A stretch of DNA of 64,000 bases from Saccharopolyspora hordei (GCF_013410345.1 NZ_JACCFJ010000001.1:4945001-5009000); one strand, 5' to 3'. Positions 35,617 to 46,908 are shown, numbered from the stretch's first letter. Notes: generated from the letters alone by a model not told the origin. Translations and numbers: made by a program.

Positions 35617-36497
35617 CCGCGGTGCGCGAGGAAGCCCGCTCGGCAGTGGCGTCCCTCACCTCCCGCGAACCGGTGGAGGTGCGGCAGCTCGGCGGTGGCG
35701 ACACCGCGGCGGCGTTCGCGGTCCGCCTCGACGACGGTGCCGTGGTGTTCGCCAAGACGGCGCCGCCGTCGATGCCCGGCGCGATCGAGGCCGAAGCCGC
35801 CTCCCTGGCCTGGCTGGCCGAGCCCGGCACCGTCGCCGTGCCCGCGGTGCTCGGGCACTCCGACCGCTGGCTGGTCACCGAGCACGTCGAGGCCGCCGTG
35901 CCCACGGCGGCCGCCGCCGAGGAGCTCGGCCGGGGCCTCGCGCGGCTGCACGCGGCCGGGGCTCCCGCCTTCGGCGCCGCACCGCCGGGCGGCCCGGCGG
36001 ACGCCTGGATCGGCCTGGCCCCGATGCGCAACGAGACGGCGGCGGACTGGCCGACGTTCTACGCCGAGCACCGCGTCGAGCCCTACCTGCGGCGGGCGGT
36101 GGACTCCGGGGCGCTCAGCGCGGCGGACGGCGCCGTGGTCTCGCAGGTCTGCGCCGACCTCGACCGGCTCGCCGGGCCCGTCGAACCGCCCGCCCGCCTG
36201 CACGGTGACCTGTGGAGCGGCAACGTGCACTGGGGCGCGGACCGGGCCTGGCTCATCGACCCGGCGGCGCACGGCGGCCACCGCGAGACCGACCTGGCGA
36301 TGCTCCACCTGTTCGGGTGCCCGCACCTGGACCGCATCGTGGCCGCCTACCAGGAGGTCCACCCGCTGGCGGACGGCTGGCGCGACCGCATCGCCCTCCA
36401 CCAGCTGTTCCCGCTGCTGGTGCACGCGGTGCTCTTCGGCGGCGGCTACGGCGCCCAGGCCGCCCGCGCGGCCCGCGCCGCCCTGCGCGCGGGCTGA
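35613..36497 (+). CDS. Fructosamine/ribulosamine 3-kinase family protein
   Basis: 294 residues from GTG 35613 (GTGA overlap with ptpA). It has the aminoglycoside-phosphotransferase-like kinase fold: QLGGGDTAAAFAV (nucleotide loop), VVFAKTAP (Lys), the catalytic loop RLHGDLWSGNVHWG and the metal-binding LIDPAAHGGHRETDLAML. The block GGHRETDLAML is typical of fructosamine kinases. They phosphorylate sugar-amine adducts on proteins so that the adduct falls off. Cytoplasmic. Coupling to ptpA supports a protein-repair pathway. Confidence 0.92.
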   Translation: MTAVREEARSAVASLTSREPVEVRQLGGGDTAAAFAVRLDDGAVVFAKTAPPSMPGAIEAEAASLAWLAEPGTVAVPAVLGHSDRWLVTEHVEAAVPTAAAAEELGRGLARLHAAGAPAFGAAPPGGPADAWIGLAPMRNETAADWPTFYAEHRVEPYLRRAVDSGALSAADGAVVSQVCADLDRLAGPVEPPARLHGDLWSGNVHWGADRAWLIDPAAHGGHRETDLAMLHLFGCPHLDRIVAAYQEVHPLADGWRDRIALHQLFPLLVHAVLFGGGYGAQAARAARAALRAG

Positions 36498-36804
36498 GAG
36501 CCGGGTCACTCGCGTGGTGCGCTGCGCGCTGTGCGCAGCGGGTTCCGGACGCCTGCGGGGCACGGGGAGATCGACCCGACCGTGCACCGACGGTCACCGG
36601 GTGGTCACGCTCGACGGCGACGTGTAGTGTCCCTGGTGGTCGTTGTTTCTGGGTTCGTGCCCATCGCACTCTCGCAGATCGTGAAGCGGGCGAGCTGCTG
36701 CCCGGCGTAGCTGGAGCAGGCCGTCGTCGTGAATTCCCGCGGCCCGGGACCACCGCGCAGTGCGGTCGTCCCGCACCATCCTCAGCTACCGAAATGGAGA
36801 TCAC
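36498..36804 (+). promoter_or_regulatory. Long leader of the cold-shock gene with a strong hairpin
   Basis: 307 bases without a gene. A promoter-like pair TGGTCA/TAGTGT with a 17-base spacer lies at about 36602-36630, which would give a leader of about 165 bases. Just before the ribosome site a hairpin is formed by CGGGAC plus ACCGC (36745-36756) and GCGGT plus GTCCCG (36762-36773), with one C-C mismatch and a five-base loop. Long structured leaders are usual for cspA-type genes and often respond to temperature. GGAG precedes the ATG by seven bases. Confidence 0.5.
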
Positions 36805-37008
36805 ATGACCCAGGGAACCGTGAAGTGGTTCAACTCCGAGAAGGGCTTCGGCTTCATCGCGCCTGACGGCGGTGGTCCGGACGTGTTCGTGCACTACTCG
36901 GCCATCGACAGCGGCGGGTTCCGCACCCTCGAGGAGAACCAGCAGGTGACCTACGACGTCACCCAGGGCCCGAAGGGCCTGCAGGCCGCTTCCGTCCGCA
37001 CGGTCTGA
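36805..37008 (+). CDS. cspA: Cold-shock domain protein
   Basis: 67 residues from ATG 36805 ([20 protein letters not shown]). The RNA-binding patches are complete: KGFGFI (RNP1) and VFVHYSAI (RNP2). A one-domain OB-fold protein that binds single-stranded RNA and DNA in the cytoplasm and keeps messages unfolded. The insertion GGGPDVF is the usual actinobacterial form. A terminator follows directly, so it is a single-gene unit. Confidence 0.96.
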   Translation: MTQGTVKWFNSEKGFGFIAPDGGGPDVFVHYSAIDSGGFRTLEENQQVTYDVTQGPKGLQAASVRTV

Positions 37009-37020
37009 CCCCACAGCGCT

Positions 37021-37047
37021 GGGTGTCCCGGTCCCACCGGGGCACCC
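37021..37047 (+). terminator. Terminator after the cold-shock gene
   Basis: Arms GGGTGTCCCGG (37021-37031) and CCGGGGCACCC (37037-37047) pair over 11 bases with one G-T wobble and a five-base loop, 12 bases after the stop. Confidence 0.75.
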
Positions 37048-37262
37048 GCGTCCCCCTCTCGAGAACTCCCCAGGCAGCGAGACGTCCATCCCTCGCGCCA
37101 GCCTGGTCTCCGCGGTCGAGCCGGACACCGGTTCCCGCACTTGCGGTCCGCAGCGCGACGCTCCGCACCCGAACCCCGTCACACACACCGGAGGCCCATG
37201 CGCGTCATCGTCCACAGTGGATCAACGAGCTCGGTCGCTCGACCCCTCGAGGCGGTGACCGC

Positions 37263-37439
37263 GTGAACCAGCACTCCCGGCACATCGCGCGGACGTTGTC
37301 CGAAGACGCCTGGCAGATCACCGACGCGCAGGGCCAGCACACCGCCCGCGTCACCGGCACCGAAGAGGACGCCGTGGCGCACGCGCACGACCAGCTCGCC
37401 CACTACGGCGGGGGTGACGTGCACGTCAGCGACGACTAG
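37263..37439 (+). CDS. Small DUF2188-like protein
   Basis: 58 residues from GTG 37263. The sequence DAWQITDAQGQHTARV followed by EEDAVAHAHDQLAHYGG has the layout of DUF2188 domains, a short beta hairpin with an EAxxxA helix. No known function. The longer open frame upstream reads through noncoding sequence. The next small gene follows after 40 bases, so the two may be cotranscribed. Confidence 0.6.
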   Translation: MNQHSRHIARTLSEDAWQITDAQGQHTARVTGTEEDAVAHAHDQLAHYGGGDVHVSDD

Positions 37440-37479
37440 TCCCCGTGCGACAGCACGACCACGTCCGGAAAGGACTCCC

Positions 37480-37731
37480 ATGAACCACAAGCACAACCGC
37501 CCCAGCACCCACCGGCAGCGTCCCGCGCAGGGCCAGCCGCGTCCCGCGGTGACCAGCCAGCACGCCGGCCACTGGGCTGCCCACGCCGCGACGTCACCGG
37601 TGACGCCGGTCGCGTTCCAAGAACCCGCCCGCCGCAGGGCCGCCGAGCCGCAGCGGCCCCGGGCGGACCGCAGCGACGAGACCATGCACCGGCTGCGGAC
37701 CCCGTTCACCCCGGAACCGCACCGGTCGTGA
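37480..37731 (+). CDS. Small basic hypothetical protein
   Basis: 83 residues from ATG 37480, with AAAGGA seven bases upstream. Rich in His, Arg, Pro and Gln (MNHKHNRPSTHRQRPAQG), with no membrane segment or recognisable domain; probably disordered. Low sequence complexity makes this call less certain than its neighbours, but the ribosome site and spacing support it. Confidence 0.5.
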   Translation: MNHKHNRPSTHRQRPAQGQPRPAVTSQHAGHWAAHAATSPVTPVAFQEPARRRAAEPQRPRADRSDETMHRLRTPFTPEPHRS

Positions 37732-37844
37732 CCCCCGCCCCGGCAGGCTTCCCGGGCGGACGGCCTGACCTGGCCTGACGCCCGCGCGCGGGCGCGGCCG
37801 GAGCCGAAAACCGCAGGTCAGCGTCGCTCGGTTACGGTAGGGGT

Positions 37845-38807
37845 GTGCGTCTGAAGTTCTTGCTGCGACCCGGTTGGCTCGGCTTGATCGCGCTGGTCGC
37901 GGTCTTCACCACGCTGTGCTTCACCCTGCTCGCGCCCTGGCAGTTCAGCCGCAACGACGAGACGCAGGCGCGCAACGACGCCATCGCCGCGTCCCTCAAC
38001 GCCCCGCCGCGCCCGCTGGCCGAGGTGCTGCCCGCCGGGCGAGCACCGGACCAGCGCACCGAGTGGTCGAAGGTGCTGCTGCACGGCCGGTACCTGCCCG
38101 AGGGCGAGACGCTCGGCTGGCAGCGCACCGTGCTCGGCGAACCCGCGTTCGAGGTGCTCACCCCGTTCCGGCTGGACGACGGCTCGACAGTGCTGGTGAA
38201 CCGCGGGTACGTCCGGCCCGTGGAGGGCGTCCGCGCGCCGGCCTACGACGCGCCCCCGGCCGGTGAGGTGACGGTCACCGCCCGGGTCCGCGCCGACGAG
38301 ACCGACAGCAAGCACCGTCCGCTGTTCGAGCACGACGGGCACCGCTGGGCGTACGCGATCAACTCCGAGACCATCTCCCAGGGCACCGGCCTCGACCTGC
38401 GGCCCGGCTACTTCGCGCTCGTCGAGGGCCAGCCCGGCGAGCTCGGCGCGCTGCCGCTGCCCCGCCTGGAGTCCGGACCGTACTTCTCCTACGCGCTGCA
38501 GTGGATCGCCTTCGGCATCATGGCGATCATCGCGGTCGCGTACCTGATCTACACGGAACTGCGCCCCGGCGCCCGCCCGGCCTGGCGCCAAGGCGAGGCA
38601 GGGACCGCAGGCGGCACGGACGAGCCGGTCCGCCGCAAGAAGAAGATGTCGGTGGCCGAAGCCATCGCCGAAGAAGAGCGCCGCGAACGCGAGGAAGCCG
38701 AGCGCCGCGAGCGCGAAGAGGCAGAGCGTCGCGAGCGCGAAGAGGCAGAGCGTCGCGAGCGCGAAGCCGCGGGCACCTCGGACGCGGACTCCTCCCGCGG
38801 GGCCTGA
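37845..38807 (+). CDS. SURF1-family cytochrome oxidase assembly protein with a repetitive tail
   Basis: 320 residues. Membrane helices at about 11-32 and 222-243 flank an outer domain with the SURF1 blocks WSKVLLHGRYLP, FEVLTPFRLDDGSTVLVNRGYV and YALQWIAFG. SURF1 helps insert haem a into cytochrome c oxidase. The last 60 residues are highly charged and contain a four-times repeated eight-residue unit (see the repeat entry); they face the cytoplasm. The M. tuberculosis homologue lies in the same place between ptpA and cobD. GTG start at 37845. Confidence 0.9.
   Translation: MRLKFLLRPGWLGLIALVAVFTTLCFTLLAPWQFSRNDETQARNDAIAASLNAPPRPLAEVLPAGRAPDQRTEWSKVLLHGRYLPEGETLGWQRTVLGEPAFEVLTPFRLDDGSTVLVNRGYVRPVEGVRAPAYDAPPAGEVTVTARVRADETDSKHRPLFEHDGHRWAYAINSETISQGTGLDLRPGYFALVEGQPGELGALPLPRLESGPYFSYALQWIAFGIMAIIAVAYLIYTELRPGARPAWRQGEAGTAGGTDEPVRRKKKMSVAEAIAEEERREREEAERREREEAERREREEAERREREAAGTSDADSSRGA
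38676..38771 (+). repeat. Four 24-base tandem repeats in the SURF1 tail
   Basis: Units start at 38676, 38700, 38724 and 38748 and encode ERRERE(E/A)A in frame. The two middle units differ at one base. The copy number may vary between strains. The product is a single charged helix. Confidence 0.9.
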
Positions 38808-38881
38808 CCACGACGTCACCTCGACCCCGGACGGCAGGCCGCCCGCCGCGGGGTGTCAGCGAGGTCGGGACGATCTTCGTG

Positions 38882-39823
38882 TCAGCGGCGGCGGCCCCGG
38901 GTGAGGGCGAAGCCCGCGGCGAGCAGGCCGGTGATCGTGCCGATGACGCGGGAAAGCTCGACGCTGCGGGTCACGTCGCCCGCGTCCGCCGTGCGGCCCT
39001 CCCCGAGCACCGGACGCTGCTCCACGACGTGCCCGTACACCGTCCGGCCGCCCAGCCGGACCTGGAGCGCCCCGGCGAACGCCGACTCGATCTGCCCCGC
39101 GTTCGGGCTCGGGTGCGCCGAGGCGTCCCGCCGCCAGGTGCGCCACGCCCCCGTGGCGGAGCCGCCGACCACCGGGGCGCACGCCGAGGTCAGCACCGCC
39201 GCCAGCCGCGAGGGAAGCAGGTTGAGCAGGTCGTCCAGCCGCGCCGAGGCCCAGCCGAAGTTGCGGTAGCGGGGCGAGCGGTGCCCCACCATGGCGTCCA
39301 GCGTGTTCGCCGCGCGGTACGCGACCAGCCCCGGGATGCCGGCCACCGCGCCCCACACCAGCGGGGCGACGACGGCGTCGGAGGTGTTCTCCGCCACCGA
39401 CTCGACCGTGGCGCGCGCCAATCCCTGGCCGTCGAGCACGGCGGAGTCGCGGCCGCACAGGTTGCGCAGGCGCTCGCGGGCCGCGTCGATCTCCCCCGCG
39501 TCGAGCAGGCGGGCCATCGCGGTGCCCTCGTCGGCCAGCGACGAACCGCCGAGCACGACCCAGGTCACCAGCCCGGTCGCGGCGGCCTCCAGCACCGGGC
39601 TGCGGCGCGACGCCCGCTGCGCGAGCACCCCGAGCCCGGCCGTGCCGCCGACCAGCACGCCGGTGTAGACCACCCCGGCCCACCGCCGGTCCCGGTGCAG
39701 CAGCCGCTCGGCGGCCTGCGCCACCCGACCGAACGCCGCGACGGGATGTCCGCGCTGCGGGTCCCCGAGGGCCGCGTCCGCGGCCACGCCGAGCAAGAGT
39801 CCGACCGCCCGTCCCGCGCTCAC
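38882..39823 (-). CDS. cobD: Adenosylcobinamide-phosphate synthase
   Basis: 313 residues from GTG 39823; the longer upstream frame has a noncoding look. CbiB/CobD family membrane protein with four or five helices. Conserved blocks are DAALGDPQRGHPVAAFGR at the start, SVAENTSDAVVAPLVWG near 155, YRAANTLDAMVGHRS, NFGWASARLDDLLNLLPSR and HPSPNAGQIESAFAGALQV. It attaches the aminopropanol arm to cobyric acid in cobalamin synthesis. Convergent with SURF1 and divergent from jetA, with 145 bases between. No cobalamin riboswitch is visible upstream. Confidence 0.93.
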   Translation of the reverse strand: MSAGRAVGLLLGVAADAALGDPQRGHPVAAFGRVAQAAERLLHRDRRWAGVVYTGVLVGGTAGLGVLAQRASRRSPVLEAAATGLVTWVVLGGSSLADEGTAMARLLDAGEIDAARERLRNLCGRDSAVLDGQGLARATVESVAENTSDAVVAPLVWGAVAGIPGLVAYRAANTLDAMVGHRSPRYRNFGWASARLDDLLNLLPSRLAAVLTSACAPVVGGSATGAWRTWRRDASAHPSPNAGQIESAFAGALQVRLGGRTVYGHVVEQRPVLGEGRTADAGDVTRSVELSRVIGTITGLLAAGFALTRGRRR

Positions 39824-39968
39824 CGGTGCCGTTCCTCCCGATCGATCAGCCGGGGCCTCCCCCGCACGCGAACACGACCCCGAAACGCTACCCCCGGGGC
39901 CGGCGCGGCCGATCACCGCATGGCCAGGTGACCGGCCGTGTCCGGGCCACCGGATATCGTGGCGGACC

Positions 39969-41599
<1,631 letters not shown>

Positions 41600-41603
<4 letters not shown>

Positions 41604-42814
41604 CCACGACCTTCGACGAGCTGCCGGACATCGACGCAGCGAACGTCGTCCGCTGCGCGCGGGTGCTGCTGCGCCGCCCGCTGCTGCACGCCGGCGGCCC
41701 GGACGGCGACCTGCTGCCGATGGTCTACCGGCAGCGCGCGGCGCTGCAGGAGCTGTTCTCCTCGCTGCTGGGCTACCGGCTGGTGGTGGAGCGGCGCTTC
41801 GCCCGGCTCCACAAGTCCGGCGTGGGCGAGGACCCCACCCGCGGTGCGCCGGCGCTCACCCCGCGCGGCTACGCCTACTTCGCGCTGACCCTGGCCGCGC
41901 TGACCGGCATCGGCCGCCAGGTGCTGCTGTCGCGCCTGGTCAGCGACGTCCGCGCGGCCGCGGTGGAGGCCGACGTCCCGGTGGTCGACGACCCGGTGGA
42001 CCGGCGGGCGCTCACCGCGGCGCTGCGCGAGCTGGTGGCGCTGGGCGTGATCACCGAGACCGAGGGCTCGGTCACCGCCGAGTCGTCCGCCGAGGCGCTC
42101 ATCACCATCGACACCGACCTGCTCGGGCAGCTCGTCTCCGGGCCGCTCGCCGAGGCCGAGACCCCCGAGCAGCTCATCGAGCTGGCCAGCGCGGCCGGTC
42201 CCCGCAACGTGGAGCAGGCGGTGCGGCGGCGGCTGGTCGAGGACCCGGTGGTGCTCTACAGCGACCTCCCGGAGGAGCAGGCGAGCTGGCTGCGCGAGCA
42301 CGTGGTCCGCGAAGCGCGCCTGCTGGAGCGGTGCTTCGGGCTGGTCAGCGAGTGCCGCGCGGAGGGCGTGGTGGTCTGCGACCCGGAGGACTACCTGACC
42401 GACCTGGTGTTCCCCGGCCCCGGCACGGTGGCCCGGATCGCGCTGCTGGCGCTGCCCGAGCTGCTGTCCCGGTCGGAGCCGGACGACGCCGGCAAGCACC
42501 CGGTGACCTGGGCGGACCTCACCGACGTGTGCCAGGAGCTGCTCGACGCCCACCCGGCCGCCTGGTCCCGGCAGGCCACCGAGGACCGGCAGGAGCTGGT
42601 GCACTCGGTGGTGGCGATGCTGCGCCGGCTCGGCCTGCTGCAGGAGGCCGACGGGTGCTGGCTGCTCAGCCCGGCCGCGCACCGCTGGCTGCCGCAGCCC
42701 GACGCCACCCCGGCGCCCCACCGGGAGCCGGAGCCGCCCGCCCCCGAGCCGCCGGGGTGGTCGCTGTTCGACGAGATGACGGTGTTCGACGAGGAGCAGG
42801 GGGAACAGCGGTGA
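41600..42814 (+). CDS. jetB: Wadjet subunit JetB (TIGR02678, KITE-like)
   Basis: 404 residues from ATG 41600. TIGR02678-type protein: RCARVLLRRPLLHAG at the start, a double winged-helix layout (VVERRFARLHKSG, LTPRGYAYFALTLAAL), LVEDPVVLYSDLPEEQ, and a C-terminal winged helix (SVVAMLRRLGLLQEADG). JetB is the MukE-like partner that binds JetA and DNA. The last 40 residues are proline-rich, ending in an acidic stretch. The stop overlaps the jetC start by four bases (GTGA), so subunit amounts are probably linked by translation. Confidence 0.9.
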
Positions 42815-45800
42815 GCCGAGAGAGCACGGATCCCGCGGCGAACCGCTGGCGGCTGCACCGCGGCGGGATCGTCAACATCTGGCAGTACGCCGAGACGACC
42901 TTTGACCTCAGCGGCGGCCGGGCGATCTTCCAGGGCACCAACGGCTCCGGCAAGTCCCGCACCCTGGAGCTGCTGCTGCCGCTGTGCCTGGACGGCGACC
43001 TGCGGCAGCTGGGGTCCAAGGGCTTCGACACGGTCAGCATCCGGCGGCTGATGCTCGACGAGTACCCGGGCGGGCCGAACCGCATCGGCTACGCGTGGAT
43101 CGAGCTGCGCCGCGAGACGCCCGACGGCGGCGAGGAGTTCCTGACCTGCGGGATCGGGGTGAAGGCGTCCAAGACCTCGCAGGCGGTCAGCGACTCGTGG
43201 CGCTTCATCACCACCCGCCGGGTGGGCATCAACCTGCACCTGGTGGGCGCGGACCGGGTGCCGCTGGGCTCGGCGCAGCTGCGCGACCTGCTCGGCGCCG
43301 ACTGCGTGCTGGACGACCAGGCGTTCCGCGCCAAGGTCGCGGCCACCGTCTACGGGGTGCCCGCCGCCCGCTACGGCGACCTGCTGCACCTGCAGCGCAC
43401 GCTGCGCAACCCCGACGTGGGGCTGAAGGTGCTGGAGGGGCAGCTGGAGCAGATCCTCTCCGACGCGCTGCCGCCGCTGGACCCCGGTCTGGTCGAGCGG
43501 CTGGCCACCTCGTTCGACGACCTGGAGTCGATCCGGGAGAACATCGTCCGGCTGACCGGCGCGGACAAGGCCCTCTCCGCGTTCCTGTCGACCTACTCCG
43601 GTTACGCGTTCGGGGCGCTGCGCGACCGGGCCGAGGCGATGCGCACCGCCCAGCAGAAGCTGCGCGCGCTGCGCGACGAACTGTCCACCCTGGAGCGCCA
43701 GGTCGCGGGCAAGCAGCAGGACCGCCAGGCGGCGGAGCGGACGATCGCCGAGCTGGAGCAGCGCGAGGCCGAGCTGGAGTCCAGCATCGACGCGCTGCGC
43801 TCCCACCCCGCCTACTCGGAGCTGCAGAACCTGCGCGACCGCGAGCAGCTGGTGGACAGCGCCCGCGGCGCGGCGGTCGCCGCGCTGGACACCGCGGCCA
43901 AGCACCGCGCGCAGGAGCACCGCTCGGCGGAGTCGGTCGTGGGCGTGCTGCGGCGGTTGTCCGGTGACGCCGAAGCGGCCGTCCAGGCAGCGGCGCGGGC
44001 GGCGCAGCAGCTGTCCACCGCGGGCCTGGACGGGTCGTTGGTGCCCAAGCCGCCGGCGATCCCGGCCGCGGAGCTGCGCGCCGAGCACGCCGAGGTCCGC
44101 ACCTCGCCGGAACCCGACGCCGTGCCGGAGGCGCTGCAGCGCGCGGTCGCGCCGCAGCTGGACGCCGAAGCCCTGGTGGCGGAGTTCCGCGCCGTGGTGG
44201 CGGGGTCGCAGCACCTCGCCGCCACCGCCCGGCAGCGCGCGGCGCTCACGCTGGCGCTGCACCAGCAGGCCGTGGAGCTGGACGCCGAGCAGGACCGGGT
44301 CGCCGAGCTGCACAAGCTGGCCCGGCAGGCGCAGCTGACCGCGACCGAGGCGGCGGGCCGGCGCAACCAGGCCCAGCAGGAGCTCTCCGACGCGGCCGCG
44401 GTCTGGGTGGAGCGGGTGCAGAAGTGGGCGGCCGAGTGGCCGTCCGATGTGGACGACCCGGCGCCGGAGCCGCCCACCGCCGAGGAGCTCGTCGAGGACC
44501 GCGCCGCCACCCGGCAGGCCCGCGAGCGGGCGCGCCGCTGGGCGCGTCCGCACCTGCACGAGGCACGCCGGCGGGTGTCGGCCGTCGAGCAGGAGATCGA
44601 GGAGCTGCGCGCGGAGTCCCGCACCCGCGAGCACGAGCTGGCCGAGCTCCGCGCCGGTCACGAGCAGACCCCGGCCCGGCCGGGCTGGGCCGACGCCGAG
44701 CGGGACCCCGAGACGGGCCGCGCCTTCTACGAGCTGGTCGACTTCCAGCCGTCGGTGCGCGACGAGGACCGGGCGGGCCTGGAAGCGGCGCTGCAGTCCA
44801 GCGGCCTGCTCACCGCGTGGGTCACCGCCGACGGCGCGGTGCCCGAGCTGGGCGACCTGGTCGCCGCGCCCACCGAACCGGCGGCGGGCGGCACGCTCGC
44901 CGACCTGCTCACCCCCGCCGCCGTGGCCGACTGCCCGGTGCCACCGGAGCGGGTCGCCGCGCTGCTGTCCGCGGTGTCCACCGACGGCCGCACGGGGCTG
45001 TCGGTGTCCGCCGACGGTTCCTGGCGCGCCGGGGTGCTGTCCGGTGCGTGGCGCAAGGACGCCGCGGAGTACGTCGGGGCGGGCGCCCGCGAAGCGGCCC
45101 GCGCCCGGCGCATCGCGGAGCTCGAGGAGGAGCTGGCGCGGTTGCGCGACGAGGTCGGCGCGGCCGAGCGCCGGCACCGCGAGGCCGCCGAGCACGCCGC
45201 GGAGCTGGAGCAGCACCTGGAGTCCTACCCGGACGACGGCGACCTGCTCACCGCGCACGCGAAGCTGACCACCGCGATCGAGGCCGCCGCGGACAGCGAG
45301 CAGAAGGCGGCGCAGCTGCGCGAGCAGCACGCCGGCGCCGACCAGCGCTGGCAGGCGGCGCACGCCGAGCTGGTGCGCGCGGCCGGCGAGGCGGACCTGC
45401 CCGCCGACACCCGGGCGCTCGACGCGGCGCACCGGGCGGCCGTCGACGCCCGCAGCGGGATCGAGGCGCTGCGCGAGGCGATCGAGTCCCGCTGCCTGCC
45501 GACGCTGGCGGACCTGCAGGGGATCTCACTGCACCACGACGTCGCCGTCGCCGACCGGATGGAGGCCGAGGCGCAGGCGGAGCGGCGCTGCGCGGCCTAC
45601 GCGGAGCAGGCCCGCGGGCTGGAGGAGCTCACCTCCGCCGTCGGCGGGGAGGCGCAGCAGATCTCCGACAAGGTGAGCGCGCTGGAACGCGAGCGCGCCG
45701 AGCTGCGGCAGCAGCTGCCGCAGGCGCGGGAGCGGGTCAGCTCGCTGCGCGAGGCCGGGGCGCGGCTGGAGACCCAGCTGGAGAACAAGCGGGCGCAGCT

Positions 45801-46908
45801 GGCGGGCCGCGAGCAGGACGCGGCGTCGGCGACCGAGGCCTTCCAGCAGGCGCTGCGCATCCCCGGCCTGTGGTCGGCGGCCGAGGTCGCCGAGGAGCAG
45901 CCCACGGACCTCGACGAGGCAGCCGCGCTGCTGTCCGGGGCCGAGCGGCGCGGGTCGTCGGAGGCCACCGTGCTCAACCGGCTCCAGACCCTGCAGCACT
46001 CGCTGAGCGGCAGCTACGACATCACCGCCGCCGACCAGCACGGCCTGCTCACGGTGACCGTCACCGGCGAGGAGGGGCCGCAGCCGGTGGCCGAGGCGGC
46101 GCGCCGGGTCGGCGAGCGGCTCGCCGAGCAGCGCGGCTACCTCAACGAGCGCTACCAGTCGATCTTCGCCGACTACCTGATCCGCGACCTGGCGGAGCGC
46201 CTGCGCGGGCAGATGTCCATCGCCCAGGACCTCTGTGAGCGGATGAACGAGGTGCTCGACGGGGCCCGCTCCAGCCAGGGCGTGCACGTCCAGCTGGACT
46301 GGCAGCCGTCGGCGGCGCTGGGCGACGACATCAAACAGGCCATCGAGCTGGTGCGCACCCCGTTCGCGAACCGCAGCGACGACCAGGACGCCGTGCTGCG
46401 CAAGGTGTTCACCGACCTCATCGAGGCCGAGCGGGACAGCACCTCGGGCGGCTACGCGGAGATCCTGGCGCGGGCGCTGGACTACCGCTCCTGGTTCGCG
46501 TTCACCGTGCGGGTGCGCGACACCGGCCCCGACGGCAAGCCGCGGGTGCGGCGGTTGCGGCAGCTGTCCTCCGGCGAGACGCGCCTGATCTCCTACGTGA
46601 CGCTGTTCGCGGCCGCGGCGGCGTTCTACGACGCGGTCAGCGTGTCCTCGGACGGCCGGGGCCCGCTGCGCCTGGTGCTGCTGGACGAGGCGTTCGAGCG
46701 GCTGGACGACCCGACGATCGCGCGCATGCTGGGGCTGCTGGTCGACCTGGACATGGACTGGCTGATCACCTGGCCCAGCGGGTGGGGTGTCTCGCCGAAG
46801 ATCCCGAAGATGCACATCTACGACGTGCTCCGGCCCCGCAGCGGCCACGGCATCGCGTGCACGCACACGACCTGGACGGGCACCGACCTCCACCGCGCGG
46901 ACACCTAG
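42811..46908 (+). CDS. jetC: Wadjet subunit JetC (TIGR02680, SMC-like ATPase)
   Basis: 1365 residues from GTG 42811. Walker A GTNGSGKSRTLELL lies near residue 47, the ABC signature LSSGETRLISYVTLF near 1252 and Walker B LVLLDEAFERLDD near 1290. Between them run two long coiled coils (residues about 260-620 and 730-1030) around a hinge-like region near 630-730. This is the MukB-like motor that extrudes DNA loops. All ATPase residues are intact, so the protein looks functional. The C-terminus ends GIACTHTTWTG. It is followed by 153 bases before jetD, unlike the tight joins earlier in the operon. Confidence 0.93.
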   Translation: MSRESTDPAANRWRLHRGGIVNIWQYAETTFDLSGGRAIFQGTNGSGKSRTLELLLPLCLDGDLRQLGSKGFDTVSIRRLMLDEYPGGPNRIGYAWIELRRETPDGGEEFLTCGIGVKASKTSQAVSDSWRFITTRRVGINLHLVGADRVPLGSAQLRDLLGADCVLDDQAFRAKVAATVYGVPAARYGDLLHLQRTLRNPDVGLKVLEGQLEQILSDALPPLDPGLVERLATSFDDLESIRENIVRLTGADKALSAFLSTYSGYAFGALRDRAEAMRTAQQKLRALRDELSTLERQVAGKQQDRQAAERTIAELEQREAELESSIDALRSHPAYSELQNLRDREQLVDSARGAAVAALDTAAKHRAQEHRSAESVVGVLRRLSGDAEAAVQAAARAAQQLSTAGLDGSLVPKPPAIPAAELRAEHAEVRTSPEPDAVPEALQRAVAPQLDAEALVAEFRAVVAGSQHLAATARQRAALTLALHQQAVELDAEQDRVAELHKLARQAQLTATEAAGRRNQAQQELSDAAAVWVERVQKWAAEWPSDVDDPAPEPPTAEELVEDRAATRQARERARRWARPHLHEARRRVSAVEQEIEELRAESRTREHELAELRAGHEQTPARPGWADAERDPETGRAFYELVDFQPSVRDEDRAGLEAALQSSGLLTAWVTADGAVPELGDLVAAPTEPAAGGTLADLLTPAAVADCPVPPERVAALLSAVSTDGRTGLSVSADGSWRAGVLSGAWRKDAAEYVGAGAREAARARRIAELEEELARLRDEVGAAERRHREAAEHAAELEQHLESYPDDGDLLTAHAKLTTAIEAAADSEQKAAQLREQHAGADQRWQAAHAELVRAAGEADLPADTRALDAAHRAAVDARSGIEALREAIESRCLPTLADLQGISLHHDVAVADRMEAEAQAERRCAAYAEQARGLEELTSAVGGEAQQISDKVSALERERAELRQQLPQARERVSSLREAGARLETQLENKRAQLAGREQDAASATEAFQQALRIPGLWSAAEVAEEQPTDLDEAAALLSGAERRGSSEATVLNRLQTLQHSLSGSYDITAADQHGLLTVTVTGEEGPQPVAEAARRVGERLAEQRGYLNERYQSIFADYLIRDLAERLRGQMSIAQDLCERMNEVLDGARSSQGVHVQLDWQPSAALGDDIKQAIELVRTPFANRSDDQDAVLRKVFTDLIEAERDSTSGGYAEILARALDYRSWFAFTVRVRDTGPDGKPRVRRLRQLSSGETRLISYVTLFAAAAAFYDAVSVSSDGRGPLRLVLLDEAFERLDDPTIARMLGLLVDLDMDWLITWPSGWGVSPKIPKMHIYDVLRPRSGHGIACTHTTWTGTDLHRADT

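Noticed and set aside
39824..39968. Cobalamin riboswitch before cobD
   Set aside because: No B12-box-like sequence and too little space in the 145-base gap.
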